From Aralia elata (taxonomy: Eukaryota; Streptophyta; Magnoliopsida; Apiales; Araliaceae): 64,000 nt of DNA. A program made the position numbers and the translations under genes. Positions within the stretch are counted from its first letter, which is position 1. Every line of letters begins with the position of its first letter. Under the pieces are notes generated by a model. The model did no database searches. It saw only the letters and a program-made list of their open reading frames with translations, and was not told the DNA's origin. Location: contig CM068388.1 in the NCBI GenBank assembly GCA_034770075.1, forward strand, positions 63,131,969-63,195,968, given 5' to 3'. Shown piece by piece: positions 44,771 through 56,275 of this stretch.

Positions 44771-47357
44771 TGTGACGCCCCCAAATCGGGTACCTTTAAA
44801 CCCCGACTATGGTGTATCACAGTACTACCCATTAAACATAATCTTAAAGACATAAATATAATAACTACATTATTACAAAATATCATACTTAACTTCCCCA
44901 GGTTCTAAGACCTTACATTTTTGGAACCTCATAATATAATAATTATTACATCATTATACTTAATAAATCATTTGTAGCGTAGCTTATTACAAACTCATTA
45001 CATGTAGTTTGCTATTCGGTAAGTTTTCCTTTTCCTTTATCATTCTTTCCTGAACTTTCCGCCCGCTCGGGCTTAGCTGAAAGCATTTATCATAAAGCAA
45101 GAATGAGCTAGAAAACTCAGCAAATATAAACAGTTGCAATAACAACCAAAAATCAAGAATCATGTTTTTATTTCAACAACTGAACAATAGTTGTGAAATA
45201 CATTTGAATAACCAGGAATAATAGTAATAAATTTCTTTAATTTAACAATTTCCTTAAAACAATATACTGAGCGGCCATACGACCTTGAACTTTTCTTTTC
45301 ATAAGAGGCTTAACAGATATAATACTATAAACCGATATTTTTCTAAGTACGTTAGGGGATCAGCCTATTGCACTCATGTTGTGCACAACCTATTTCTTTT
45401 AAACGACTATATGTATTTTTTTTACACCGCAAAGGCCAGTCGGAATTCCGACCAAAAATACCCCTAATAATAAGGTTATTCATCTCAAACTTAAGTGAGA
45501 GTCCGCACCAATTTAATTTGATTTGAAAAACATTTAAGAATTTATCAGATTCAAATCGTGTCTTAATATGTGTCAAGCCAAAACAAAAGGCTTTGACATA
45601 TTTTAAATAGTTCATGAAATATCAAACTCTAATTCTTTAATAATATGCGAAAGCATAGATGAAGAACTTAAACAATTATCAGATTAATTGCACAAGTTTT
45701 AGAGTTCATACCATAAATAAATATTGCGAAAATTTCGAATAAAATAGAAAACTGGCACAATAAAATAATTTGTGGCAGTTAAACATGTACGAAAAATTTT
45801 AGAATACTTGTCTGATGCGTTCTTTAAATAATACTTTTAAATTATCCTTCAAATGTCTTACACATTAAATTTATTAATATACCAATTAGTCACAAAAAGA
45901 CTTTAGATATTGGTTTTCTTATATCAATAATCATTTCTTGTTGTTCTTTAAATAATATTTTTTTTGGCATTGTGGCGTTTGAGAACGCCATGGCCCACTT
46001 AACGACTTCTTACAAAGGTCAATATTAATTATTAAATATTTTCTAATATTTATTATTTATTATAAATTTATTTTATTTTATTAATTATTATTATTATTAT
46101 TAATATTAATATTATTATAAACATTTTAGAACCATGTCAAAAATGTTACACTGCGTCGCGAAACGGCTCGGCGACACGCCTGAGGTACGCCCTGACAACC
46201 AACTCAGGCAGCCGCGCCCAGCGCTCGTGCACCCAGGCAGGCTTCGACTATTCTCTTTCCGGAAGCCATAACTCACTCATCCTATGTCAGAATAAGGTCG
46301 TTCTTAGTTCTACGACTTCATTATTTAATGAACTATAAGACCCATTAACATAATAATTTTTCAGCAACTTAATAAAAATAGATTTTTGTCCAAAATGATC
46401 AGTGCTTACTTAGGGTTTTTGCCCTCTGTTTACTTGTTTTACAAAACAATTCGCCATAACTTCGTTACACAAGCTTTTGCCTCCATTCTAATTGGGTTAT
46501 GTTCATTACTCATAGGAGTATAAAACAACACCCTAGAACATAATTTTTATAATTCGAACATCACACAAAAATAGTCCCAAAACAGTCCATTAAGTTACTT
46601 TTCCATCCATTTACGCATAGGTTTTGTGTTTTCATTATTGATTTCACTTTCATAGCATTTACTAGTAGTTTATCAAGCATATTTATATAATCCACCTTAT
46701 ACCTTCAAGATCATCATGATTTTTCAACAACAAAAACAAAATAAGTTTATATATATCTTAAAATAATAAAATGAAAATTAAGGCTTTTTGTTCTTACCCT
46801 TGATGATATTTTCTTCTTTTTCTTATTAGCTAACTTGAAGAGCTTCCTTTCTTCTTTCCTTTTTAAATCCGATCACTCTCTCTCTCTCTCTCTTACTTCT
46901 CTCTTGATCTTTCTTTCTTTCTACTTTTACTTAGTAGCTTTCTATTGAAGATGAACAAAGGAATGCAAGTATACTTGCATTTCTATTTATAGGCAAACCA
47001 ATGGTTAGGGTAGTATAGTCTTTTAGGTCATTAACCTAAGTTAGGTTAATTTAACTAACCTTTGATTAACTCTAACTAAAGCTAGACAACATTATTACTT
47101 AAGGGCTTGTTTAGCATAAATTAAAGAGGTTGGAAGGGACACAAATCTTCCACTTGATTTTATTGGATAATACTTCCATTTATAGCATGTAACTCACCTC
47201 CTTGTCCCTCCCCACCTCCGCCATCCGCCCACTCACCCTCTTCTCTCCCTTGTGACTCATTTTTTCATATTCATTTAACCTTATGTTTAAAGCTAGTAAG
47301 TGACACCTAGCCTTAAACCTTGCTTTGGCCTTAAGTATTGGGGTTTAATCCTAGGCT
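44771..47357 (-). mobile_element. Right (5') LTR of the gypsy element, truncated by a CACTA insertion
   Basis: Starts TGTGACGCCCCCAAATCGGG and matches the left LTR from 33940 to about 36580. The last about 615 bp are missing because the CACTA element begins at 47358. It differs from the left LTR by substitutions and small indels, including a shorter stretch near 46205-46245. Confidence 0.9.
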
Positions 47358-49050
47358 CACTACAAGAAAAAGGACTAATTCCGACGGAATTTTTCGTTAG
47401 ACATACTCTTATTCCGTCGAAATAAGTGTATTTCCGACGGCAAATTCCGTCGGAAGTAATGTCCTCGACCTTAAGTCCGTCGAGAATGCCGTCAGAGATG
47501 TTTTTTATTCGTCGGATCAATTCTGTTAAAAATTCCGTCGGAAGTACTTTATCATCGGCGAAATTAATGCCGACGGACTATTCCGTCGACAATAATCTCG
47601 ACACGTGGCACTGTCCCAGCAATTCGGCTAACATTTAACTCCGACGAAATTTTCGTCGAAAATGAGTACTGTCCATCAGAAATAACATTTAAAATAATAA
47701 TTTTAAAAATACTATGTCCGACAGAAAATCCGTCGGAGTTACCGTATTCCGTCGGAATTAGTATTTTTTTATAAATAATTTGTTTGCTTTTACAGTTTCC
47801 ATGTTTTTAAACCCCATTTATGTACCTGTAACCTATTTTATCCCAACATATATACAAAGAATCAATCTAAATTAAAAGATTTACAAACTAAACTAAAATC
47901 CATTGATTTACAAAGAATCAAGCTAACTAGCTAACTACAGTGATGTAACTACGCTGATATAACTTATAATTTACAAAGAATCAAGATAAATTAAAAGATT
48001 TACAAAACTAAACTAAAATCCATTAATTTACAAAGAATTAGACTAACTAGCTAACTACAATGATGTACATATATAACTACAATGTTTTACAAAATAAATG
48101 GGGAAAACAGAGCGCCGCTATGGTGTATGCAAATCTATGTCATCATCCCCCATAGCGCGGTCTGCATTATCAACCTGCTCGCCATCACCAGCATCATCAA
48201 CATCGTCACCCTGTTGATATAATTAAAAATATAACTCATTAGTCTGTATGATAGAATTAAAGAGACAATATAAAAATGAAATAATTAACTTAAAATAAAT
48301 ATAATACCTGAGTAGGTGGGGGCTGACTCTCTATCGGGCCAAAAGCTTCCGAGAGTAACCGGAGCACCTCGTCGCGTATCGTGACGAACTGCTCCTACAG
48401 GATACCCGTACTCTCGAGGGTGGCCCCTGCTGCAATATCCTGAGCTAGCTGGTGCGGCGAGCTCGGTTGGGCAACTCCTGACGACAGATAATCGGATCCG
48501 TACGAAAAGTCTGAGATTTTTCAGAAAGTCATGGCGACAGTCTCGGACGCTGGCACCAGCCTGTGAAAATAAATATACCATTACTAATAATATAAACAGT
48601 TAATTTAACTTAGCGTATCAGAAATAATATTACATCCAAGTAATGTATACGCGGGAATCCTCGGCAAGCCCAACACTCGATACCTACTGGTACTCCTACT
48701 AGAGGGATCCTAAGACGCGACCCATAGTCTCAACTCCTCATCCAGAGATAATTCAATCTCAGGCGGAGGGGTGGTGGAATCTAATGCCTCAGAATCTCCC
48801 CTAGCAGCCTGTAACTCAGCTAGGCGCTGGTCTCGAAGAGTCTGAAATTGGTCCTATAATTTATTTTGTACACGTGAGTTAATTTTATCATTTTATTAAC
48901 TACCTAATATTAAAAATTACTAAAAATTAATATTACTCTTACCCGTATAGCTACTGCTGCGGGAGACATAGTAGAGTCCTTTGGCATGTCGTGATGGACT
49001 CCATGGCACGCTTGCATGAGGTGGTCGTTGCCCGGATCGTTTCCAGCAAG
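47358..49050. mobile_element. CACTA (En/Spm-type) transposon, one end present, 3' side truncated
   Basis: The left terminus CACTACAAGAAAAAGGACTA is the canonical CACTA end, inserted into the gypsy LTR after GCT. Subterminal repeats of the TTCCGTCGGAA/TTCCGACGG type fill 47389-47760 in both orientations, as expected of transposase-binding regions. Transposase remnants follow on the minus strand (48118-49040). The matching right end (ending in CTTGTAGTG) is not found, so the element is cut near 49050, where gypsy-like sequence starts. Confidence 0.85.
48118..49040 (-). pseudogene. CACTA transposase C-terminal region, multi-exon remnant
   Basis: Four exon-like pieces with good splice signs are visible on the minus strand: about 49040-48943 (donor CGG|GTAAGAG), 48853 to about 48640 (acceptor AATTATAG), 48560-48308 (acceptor TTTTCACAG, donor CTCAG|GTATTA) and 48210-48118 (acceptor ATCAACAG, stop at 48118). 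The pieces read as DQFQTLRDQRLAELQAARG, a conserved DEELRLWVAS block and a C-terminal acidic tail (QGDDVDDAGDGEQVD). This fits plant Ptta/En/Spm transposases. Stops occur after LRLWVAS and before EQFVTIRDEVLRLL, so it is not functional. Confidence 0.65.
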
Positions 49051-49239
49051 TTATAAGGTAGAACACTCACAACACCTTAACCCTTCGCCTATATTGAGAC
49101 GAAAATCTTGGTACATTTGTTTGCATAAGGAAGTTTGCGTTGAATGGAACACCAACAACACTTTGACCCAATGTCTATAACGAGACAAGAACAAAAAGTA
49201 TAATTGACGATTGATGCATGATAGAATAACGCCACACAC

Positions 49240-49829
49240 AATTATGATCTATTGTATGATAAGTCGATAATTGTATCTCAAGAAAACTAAGAACTAGTCT
49301 AGGAATTCTTAAAGAACTAAAAGATGAGAAAATTCTCACAAGTAAATTTATTAATCAAAAAGTTGTGGTTTGCCCATTACATAAACTATGTATTCTATTT
49401 AACCTAATAGAATAAACATTAAAGAAACCCTAAATCCTAAAAGAAATAGAAATACTAGTTAACAAGTAATTAGGAATCAAATCTATTTGACAAATATCCT
49501 AATTACATTAGAAATCTAAAAGATATCAAAAATCCTTAAAAATATGGAAAGAAATCTAAAAATCAAATCTGAAAAAAAAGCATCCTCAAAAAACGCGCAC
49601 AACATTCTGGCGCCCTAGCGCGAGGCGCGCTGCAAACAACCTTGGAGTAGCGCGGGGCGCGCTGGAGGCGCGGGGCAAGCTTGAAGAGGTACAGGACACG
49701 CTGGAACCTGCCGAGGCTCTGCATAGGTAGCGCGGGCCGCGCTGCTTCTAGTGTAATCCTAGCGCGGGGCGTGCTGGTTTGAAGGAATTGACCGTCATGC
49801 CCTTTTAAGTCCCGAACGTGATTCTTTGT
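49240..49829. other. 3' region or LTR of the second gypsy-like element
   Basis: AT-rich sequence with no gene. It contains a contrasting GC-rich patch at 49605-49775, made of repeated GCGCGGGGCGCGCTGG-like words (at least five). Confidence 0.5.
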
Positions 49830-50429
49830 TCATTCTTCACTTCTTCCACTATACTTGAATCTTTGTAAAGCTCGAAATAATGAACTTAGAATCATATTCC
49901 TCAACGAATGGTTTGATGGTTCTTTTGAATTGGACTTCACAACAAGTATTCTTGAGTAGTTTTTAGCCCAATCTCTTAAAAACAATTGTTGAACCCTCTG
50001 TACTTGAATTAAAACATTATTAAAAAATTCTGACCCCCTCATGCGTGTGTCATTCCCCTCCTCTACAAAACGTTTTGTCCTCAAATCTGGCATCTCCTCT
50101 TCTCGAAAAGGATTGGTCCACAATTCTGATCCTACATCAAAACAAATAAAGTTAGTAGCATCAAATAAAGTATAATCATAATTCCTACATCGCACATGAA
50201 ATATAAAAGCAATATCAACCACGCAAGTAAGAATATGAAAATAATCATCAAAATTTCCAACTCCCCCGAGAAACACAGTATCATCTCGTATCTCCCTTGA
50301 ATTGACATGAGCTACTTGTAAATATCCCCTTCCAGACAATGATCGAAACGGCAAATCTCCATGCAAGATTTTCAAATCACGACCTGGAAACTTAAACTCT
50401 CGATGTCCGTTAATCACGCACTTCTCCAA
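49830..50429 (-). pseudogene. Tail ORF of the second gypsy-like element
   Basis: An open frame of 199 codons. The segment SELWTNPFREEEMPDLRTKR with the following FVEEGNDTRM resembles the short tail encoded after integrase in some plant gypsy elements. The N-terminal part is not recognised. No catalytic motifs. Confidence 0.45.
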
Positions 50430-50496
50430 GCTAACACGCTTTTTTCACACATAACCCAATTTCTTCCATTTTATTAAACATATAATAACAAACTAA

Positions 50497-50709
50497 TTAA
50501 GCAACTATAGCAAAAATGCAATTATTATTACTACCTAAGAACATAAACCTAGATGTAATAAAACAAATGCAACTAAAACTACGAAAAGTTCTATATCCCC
50601 CTGGATCAAAAATCAGCATGTAGAACTCTTCACGAAGCACTTTCACCCCTTTACGAATTCCCGGATCAAAATTAATCTCATGATCTCGTTCATTCGTACT
50701 GACTTCCAT
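50497..50709 (-). pseudogene. Small ORF overlapping the RT-derived ORF
   Basis: Seventy codons, overlapping the end of the 514-codon frame in another phase. It repeats a short FDPG motif (NFDPGIRKGVKVLREEFY, IFDPGGYRTF) also present at the end of the longer ORF (FNPGIQKCLRV, FDPGALEWK). This looks like a frameshifted continuation with a repeated unit of about 35 residues. Function unknown. Confidence 0.35.
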
Positions 50710-52187
50710 TCTAATGCACCCGGGTCAAATGTTTTCCTTTGAAACTTGACACGTTGCACACGTAGACATTTTTGAATTCCTGGATTAAACACAAAATAAA
50801 ATAAATCAACAAGTTTGCTTTGTCTAATCACCAAGAAATCAAATATCTCAAAATCACATATATAGTCTCCTAGAACAAGAATCAAATTACTTCCCTTTTG
50901 ACTTTCCATGCAATGTTCGAGCTGTTTTACGCAATGAATCATACTTTCCTCCTCGACAAGTAAGAACCCATCTCGAACCTGCACAACAAAACTAACATTT
51001 CCCATCCCATTAACGCTAACAAATTCAAAATCAAATAATGATATCAACGGAATCGAAAGATCACATCCAACACTACTAGACGAAAACTCACTAGCATATA
51101 TAAAATGATCACAATCAAACTCAACAAATGCTAAAGATTTTTCCCAAGTGTTGACAAAACTCGGAATATCATCAAAACAAATATTATCATATTTTTCCAA
51201 GAAAGAATGCAAAATATGATTTAATTTGGAAACGTTTATTGCATTAGCTAGTCCAAATGATCTAACTAAACACGCATGACAATCATATCTCAATCCAATC
51301 CGATGATAAACACTTTTCACATCAAGTTCAAATGATAGTAAATCATACAAAGAAGATTGTTCTAACGGATATTCATGATTACTATCACTATTAACTAACG
51401 ACAACTCTTGTAAAGATTGATTAGCATGAAAACCTATCTCAGCATATGAATAAGAAAACTTAGATTGAATATCATGCAAACAAGAATATTGAAAACGAGA
51501 ATATAACGCATGCTCATAAACTAACTCAACAAATATCAAATATCCTCCATAGTTTATGATAAAGACGATTTTACCCTCAAAGTAGCAAACAACAAATTTG
51601 TCTATGGAAGCATGTAAAACATGTTTTAAATAATTCATGAAAACTCTAGATGCATTAGTTAATCTAACAGAAATAACTATCCATCTATACACATCACATG
51701 TCCTCACAATTTTCCATCCATCACATTTTCTCATGCTAAATTGATTAGTCATTGCCATCACATGGTCATCTTCAAATTTAGACAAAACACAAGAACTATG
51801 TATTTTATCAAGCATATTATCTAAGTAAAAAAAATAACAACGATACTTGTTTACCAATTGAAAATCAACGCACAAGCTCGATGTACTATCCTCCTTAGGT
51901 ACTATGATCTCATGAAAAGCACACGTATTAATGTTCTCTCTTACAATACCCGTTTTGGTGAAGTTGGACTCCATCAACTCTCCAGCCCGCCTTGGTAACT
52001 CCATCGTCTCCTCGGGCATACTAAAAGCTGATTGGTATGGAATGATAGCTCGGGGTATATCATCAACAACCTGTATAAGAGATAAAACAGAACTAGATAA
52101 AGAAGAGTTAATCTCGTTAGTATTCAAAAGCTCCGTCTTGTACGAATGTATAGTCATTGGCTTTTCAAAATACAATCCACTTTCCAA
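50643..52187 (-). CDS. 514-codon ORF derived from gypsy reverse transcriptase, catalytic site lost
   Basis: Residues from about 40 to 210 follow the gypsy RT order: IPRAIIPYQSAFSMPEETME, then a VRENINTCAF block in place of the usual opening, IIVPKEDSTSSLCVDFQLVN, LDNMLDKIHSSCVLSKF, and LTNASRVFMNYLKHVLHAS. However, the DLRSGYHQ-type block is replaced by FEDDHVMAMTNQF, and the YxDD-type site reads YFEGKI, so both catalytic regions are destroyed. Despite this the frame stays open for 514 codons. Residues after about 230 match no domain I recognise. It may be pure decay with a long frame left by chance, or a retained derivative. A charged ORF precedes it (52468-52154) and overlaps in another frame. 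Confidence 0.5.
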   Translation of the reverse strand: MESGLYFEKPMTIHSYKTELLNTNEINSSLSSSVLSLIQVVDDIPRAIIPYQSAFSMPEETMELPRRAGELMESNFTKTGIVRENINTCAFHEIIVPKEDSTSSLCVDFQLVNKYRCYFFYLDNMLDKIHSSCVLSKFEDDHVMAMTNQFSMRKCDGWKIVRTCDVYRWIVISVRLTNASRVFMNYLKHVLHASIDKFVVCYFEGKIVFIINYGGYLIFVELVYEHALYSRFQYSCLHDIQSKFSYSYAEIGFHANQSLQELSLVNSDSNHEYPLEQSSLYDLLSFELDVKSVYHRIGLRYDCHACLVRSFGLANAINVSKLNHILHSFLEKYDNICFDDIPSFVNTWEKSLAFVEFDCDHFIYASEFSSSSVGCDLSIPLISLFDFEFVSVNGMGNVSFVVQVRDGFLLVEEESMIHCVKQLEHCMESQKGSNLILVLGDYICDFEIFDFLVIRQSKLVDLFYFVFNPGIQKCLRVQRVKFQRKTFDPGALEWKSVRMNEIMRLILIREFVKG

Positions 52188-52468
52188 CTCACTCTCTTTT
52201 TCATAGTCACTAATTTCTCTCTTTTCTTTTTGCTCATTCTCTCGCTTGTTCTCAATCTCTCGAATATTTTCAATCTCACTTTTCTCAGTCTCTCTATTTT
52301 TTTCATTCTCTCTTTCCTCTTTTTCACTCTTATTCTTTTCATACTCACTTTTTTCTGCTTTTCTTTTTCATTCTCAATCTTTTTTTCACTTTCTTTTTGT
52401 CGATCACAATCACATGTATTTTCTTCCTCGAAATCATGGACTTTATATTGAACATTGGAATCTAACAA
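52154..52468 (-). pseudogene. Highly charged linker ORF of the second gypsy-like element
   Basis: A frame of 104 codons, almost all Lys, Glu and Arg (KESEKKIENEKEKQKK, RKERMKKIERLRK). It lies between gag and the RT-derived ORF. The composition is low-complexity, so it may be a spacer of the polyprotein. Confidence 0.4.
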
Positions 52469-52557
52469 CTCTCATTGGACTGCATATTCTACTCCATCTT
52501 CCACCTCCCTAGGTTGATCTTGCTCTTTTTGCGCCTTAGAGATGTTTTGTTGTTGCC

Positions 52558-52986
52558 TCAAATAAGCATCCCTAACTTATTGTATGTTCTCGTGACGTCC
52601 TTATTTACCTCCATAGAAAATACTGATTTCCTATACACCTTAGGAGTTTCTCTTCGTTGTCTCCACTGTAAATCTTCATGTCTATGAACCATCTTTTCAT
52701 TATCCCAGGTTGAACGCATTGAAGATTGCTCTTTATGTCTTGGAGATGCATATTCATTCCTCCTGCTAGACTGTACTAGGGCATATTGCTTTCTCATCAC
52801 GGTTTTTAACTCTCTCCACGTCTCGATCAGACACTCTCCATACCTTTTCCTGCTATGCACAAATTCAGCCCACCATGTAGCTACATGACCGGAAAAATCC
52901 TGGATCGCCAGTTTGAACTTCTTATGCTTCGAATAATCATAATAGTCAAACTCCCGTTCCTTCTTTTTCTCCCAACTTAAATAATA
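52558..52986 (-). pseudogene. Gag remnant of the second gypsy-like element
   Basis: The frame shows the gag core typical of plant gypsy elements (YYDYSKHKKFKLAIQDFSGH, ATWWAEFVHSRKRYGECLIE, TWRELKTVMRKQY). The N-terminal part is missing because the element ends at about 52986 in block A4 sequence. No zinc knuckle is seen. Confidence 0.7.
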
Positions 52987-53830
52987 GTCATTCATATTTA
53001 GTTTTAAGAATGATATTTTTTGATTCTTAATAATAAATAAATATAATGAGTATCTAGCTAACTATTACATGCCATATAAAAAATGATGTTTGCCCATTTT
53101 AAGATCTTAATAATTAAGTATAATAGTTTTATATTCTAAATAACAAATTAATATGTCATATAAAATGAATTTGTACATACAATACAGATTGCAAATTCAC
53201 ACTGAGATAATAAAAAAATTAAGTAAAAAATAAATAAAATCAAACCCTATGATTATGAGATAAAGTAAATATGTTTTTTTGTATTTTAATTATAATATTA
53301 ATTAAATAGATTAATTACAAATTGACTTACTAATTATTTGTACCCTGTTTATTTAATAAACATGAATTACTTGACTCAATAAGAATTATCAAATTTGACA
53401 TTAAATAAGAACTAAGTACCATCTCAAGTGTATGTATTAGAACAACACACATTTACATACATATATCATAATATACATAAATGAGTATCTACATACATCA
53501 CAATATTATTTATATTAGTTGTAACTGATTTATGAAATTGATGTTTGCACTTCACAAATCTCAATTTAAACTCCATAAAATATTTATATGAGTTGTTCAA
53601 AAATTTACCTTTTAGATAAAAAATAAAACAACAAAAATAATTATCAATTTATGTTATCTAACTAATTTTTAAAAGAACTGAAAAAAACTTGGTTAAATCT
53701 ATCTTCTTATCAACTAGCTTCTTATGAAAATGAGTAATGAAAATACAATAATGTAGTGAATTAGTACAATGAAGGAGGGGAAAAAGAAAGTGACCGGTTA
53801 AGAAAATAAACGACCTAATGGTCATTTTGT
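52986..53830. repeat. Duplicated block A, copy 4 (5' truncated)
   Basis: It matches 10033-10830 and 18129-18930 from AGTCATTCATATTTAGTTTT onward, and continues into block B5 as in the other copies. Confidence 0.9.
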
Positions 53831-54155
53831 TTTGTAATGGAATGAGTGATCTTGATTTATTCTAGGTGACTTTGGGTATCTTTTAGAAATTTTTTGATTT
53901 ATCTTACTATTTGTCATGAGACCCATCGTACATATATTAACTTTTTGTTTGAGAAAAAGTACATCAATATCCAATACGACTATTGATTTACCAAAGAAAT
54001 TTTCGGAACAATGTCCTTCTCTATTTGGCTTTCTTTAAGCTCGGTAATTTTACCCGAACTCCAGGGGATCCGCTCAATTTCGATCATAATAAGATTTAAT
54101 TTTTTAAATTCTATAAAATTAGAGTCGAATAAAGAATATACTCTGTCACTTTCGA

Positions 54156-54158
<3 letters not shown>

Positions 54159-54197
<39 letters not shown>
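54159..54197. repeat. (TA)n microsatellite
   Basis: A single TA run where copies 1, 3 and 4 hold two runs separated by inserts. This suggests the inserts went into this microsatellite. Confidence 0.92.
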
Positions 54198-54199
<2 letters not shown>

Positions 54200-54514
54200 G
54201 TAGTTATTAGATTATTTTATTATAAATTCGTAATATTTGAATATGTTGTTAGTAATAGAAACGTTTTACGTTGTTTGATTTTGAATTAAAAATAATTATA
54301 CAAAATAATATAAAAAAAAAATTAGAAAAATTTGATTTAAGAAACATGAGAGTAATTAGTTAAAGAGATGGGACGGGAGCGGACCAAATATGGAGTATTA
54401 GTTTTGAATTCGAGAGAAAGCTCCATGTTGACAGGACCAGTATCGAAAAGGTCCCCTATTTATATCCATTTATAACCGTTGGTTTGCTGTCAAAGTGGTC
54501 CCATATACATGCAA

Positions 54515-54832
54515 TAAATCTAGGGCCACACTGTTTTTGGGGACATTCTAGGGACATTTTTTTTTTTTTTTGACTTTCAAATAAATTATATGATTTATTG
54601 AAAGTAAAATTTAAAAAAAAAACAGTGATGTAGCTATAATTTGGATACATATACAAAACACTATTGTATAGTCTCTACAACACTGTTTCGTATACTTATC
54701 CAAATTACAGCTAAATCACTGTTTTTTTTTAAATTTTACTTCCAATAAATCATATAATTTATTTGGGAGTCAAACCAAAAAAAATATGTCGTTAAAATGT
54801 CCCCAAAACAATGTCGCCGTAGAAGGACTCAT
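54515..54832. mobile_element. Long-hairpin MITE, member 5
   Basis: Inverted arms: GGGGACATTCTAGGGACATT and a poly-T tract at the left, against a poly-A tract and TAAAATGTCCCCAAAACAAT at the right. The core TTTGGATACATATACAAAAC / TGTTTCGTATACTTATCCAA is shared with the other hairpins. Confidence 0.8.
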
Positions 54833-54856
54833 ATACATGTCCCATATACATGAGTC

Positions 54857-55075
54857 ATTGTACGGCGACATTGTTCCAGCGACATTTCTAGCGACTTTTT
54901 TTTTCGTTTTTTACTGTACACCCCTATGTTTGTTATGTATCTAAATTACGTCCAAATCACTGGATTATGTAAAAAAAATTGTTCTAATAAATTCCATAAA
55001 TTATTTTGGAGTTACAAAAAAAAAAGAAAAAAAATAAAGGTCGCTAGAAATGTCGCAAAAAAATGTCGCCCTAGA
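54857..55075. mobile_element. Long-hairpin MITE, member 6 (centre deleted)
   Basis: The outer arms GGCGACATTGTTCCAGCGAC...CTAGCGACTTT and AGGTCGCTAGAAATGTCGCA...ATGTCGCC are inverted. The centre retains only one side of the GTTATGTATCTAAATTACG core, so half of the stem is gone. Confidence 0.7.
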
Positions 55076-55594
55076 CTTATTGCATATACATGTGCTACGT
55101 GTACATCAAACTGAGAGTTGAAATGTGAATTTTATAGTGTCAATTATATATGAATTTGACAGATTCATTTACGAGTTTTTGTACCACTGCAAACACCTTG
55201 CACCAGTCCCCACTAAAAATATCTGTTTTATCCTTTTGACGGCCTCTTTCCAGCACAAAATCTCTTAATTTAAACACACCTTGATTTTATGCACGCCCAT
55301 ATGGTCCCGTATCCAATAAGTCATACTCGATCACGTTTGAAGCTCGCACATATTAAAACCTAAGATGGACATGTACAGTGTTTTTATCTTAGTAATTAAT
55401 TAATAAATTTTTTCAAGAAATTTAAAGTTAAAATATAATGAAAATTTGATTAAAGTTCAATTTCAAATAAAAAAATTAATTGGCAGTTAAATCCTTTTAT
55501 AATAGTCAACTATCTTTATAGATAATAATATTTTAATAATAAACAAAATAAATAAATAAATGAAATTAAGGTATTTTGGGTGGAAAAAAATGTT

Positions 55595-56275
55595 GTATTG
55601 TTCGGTGAGCCCGCGTGTTACCTATGCACATACAAATCACTAACACACATGTTTGAAACTCGATTTGATTCAATAGTTTAAGTCATTAGGTCTTGAGTTC
55701 ATTCATGTATATTAGTCCTCACTCTTTCATTATTTCTCCTATGTGGGATTCTAACTCACTTTGATATTCTAGCAATCTTTCCCTCACAAATGAGTTCATC
55801 ACTTCAAGAGTACCCCCTCATTTGAACACTTATCTTCAATCACCGCGTCACCAATTCTTGGTTATAACCACTCCTGGCTTTGGACCACCAATTCTTGGCT
55901 ATGACAACTCTTGGAATTTTTCTATCGTAAGTCTTTGGGGAGCCCACTACACTTCATTGAGAATTTATCATCATTGCGTGTTTTTTGAAGAGACTGTTCG
56001 AAATTAATTTCCAAACCACCATCGCGTTTCTTTCAAAGAGCAAACTCAACAGCCCGGGATCAATCTTCTGTAGTTTGGATACTAGTTGTTGGGGGAGCGT
56101 CGGGGAACCCCCATGTTGCCTATGCCTACATAAGTCATTAACATACATGTTTGCAATTCAACTTGACACAAAAAACTTAATCCATTAAGTTTTGGAGCCA
56201 TTTATATATATTAGTCCTTTACTCTTTCATTATTTCTCCAATGTGAAATTTTAACTCATTTGTGATATCCTAACA
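55595..56275 (-). mobile_element. TRIM retroelement, copy 4
   Basis: The terminal repeats are about 55595-55772 and 56097-56275. It has the same features as the copy at 12911-13594. The interior differs by a small insertion before the primer-binding-like site (ATCAATCTTCTGTAGTTTGG). Confidence 0.72.

Larger units (their letters stand above)
33940..47357 (-). mobile_element. Degenerate Ty3/gypsy retrotransposon, probably Tekay/Del-like
   Basis: The order on the minus strand is 5' LTR (partial, 47357-44771), initiator-Met PBS, an extra ORF, gag, protease, RT, RNase H, integrase, PPT and 3' LTR. Integrase after RNase H marks it as Ty3/gypsy. The chromodomain-like C terminus (EEATWKLEDRMR...YPHLF) and 3.25-kb LTRs suggest the Tekay/Del chromovirus clade, an inference. 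It is defective: stops and frameshifts occur in every gene, a solo LTR is nested in pol, and a CACTA element cuts the 5' LTR. Confidence 0.88.
49050..52986 (-). mobile_element. Second gypsy-like retroelement remnant
   Basis: On the minus strand the order is gag (52986-52558), a charged linker (52468-52154), an RT-derived ORF (52187-50643), a tail region (50709-49830) and a possible LTR or 3' region (49050-49830). The 5' side ends at about 52986 where block A4 starts. The lower side meets the CACTA remnant. RNase H and integrase are not recognisable. Confidence 0.65.

Noticed and set aside
52146..52512. Phe/Ser-rich plus-strand ORFs that look like membrane proteins
   Set aside because: Antisense of the Lys/Glu-rich linker ORF of the gypsy-like element.
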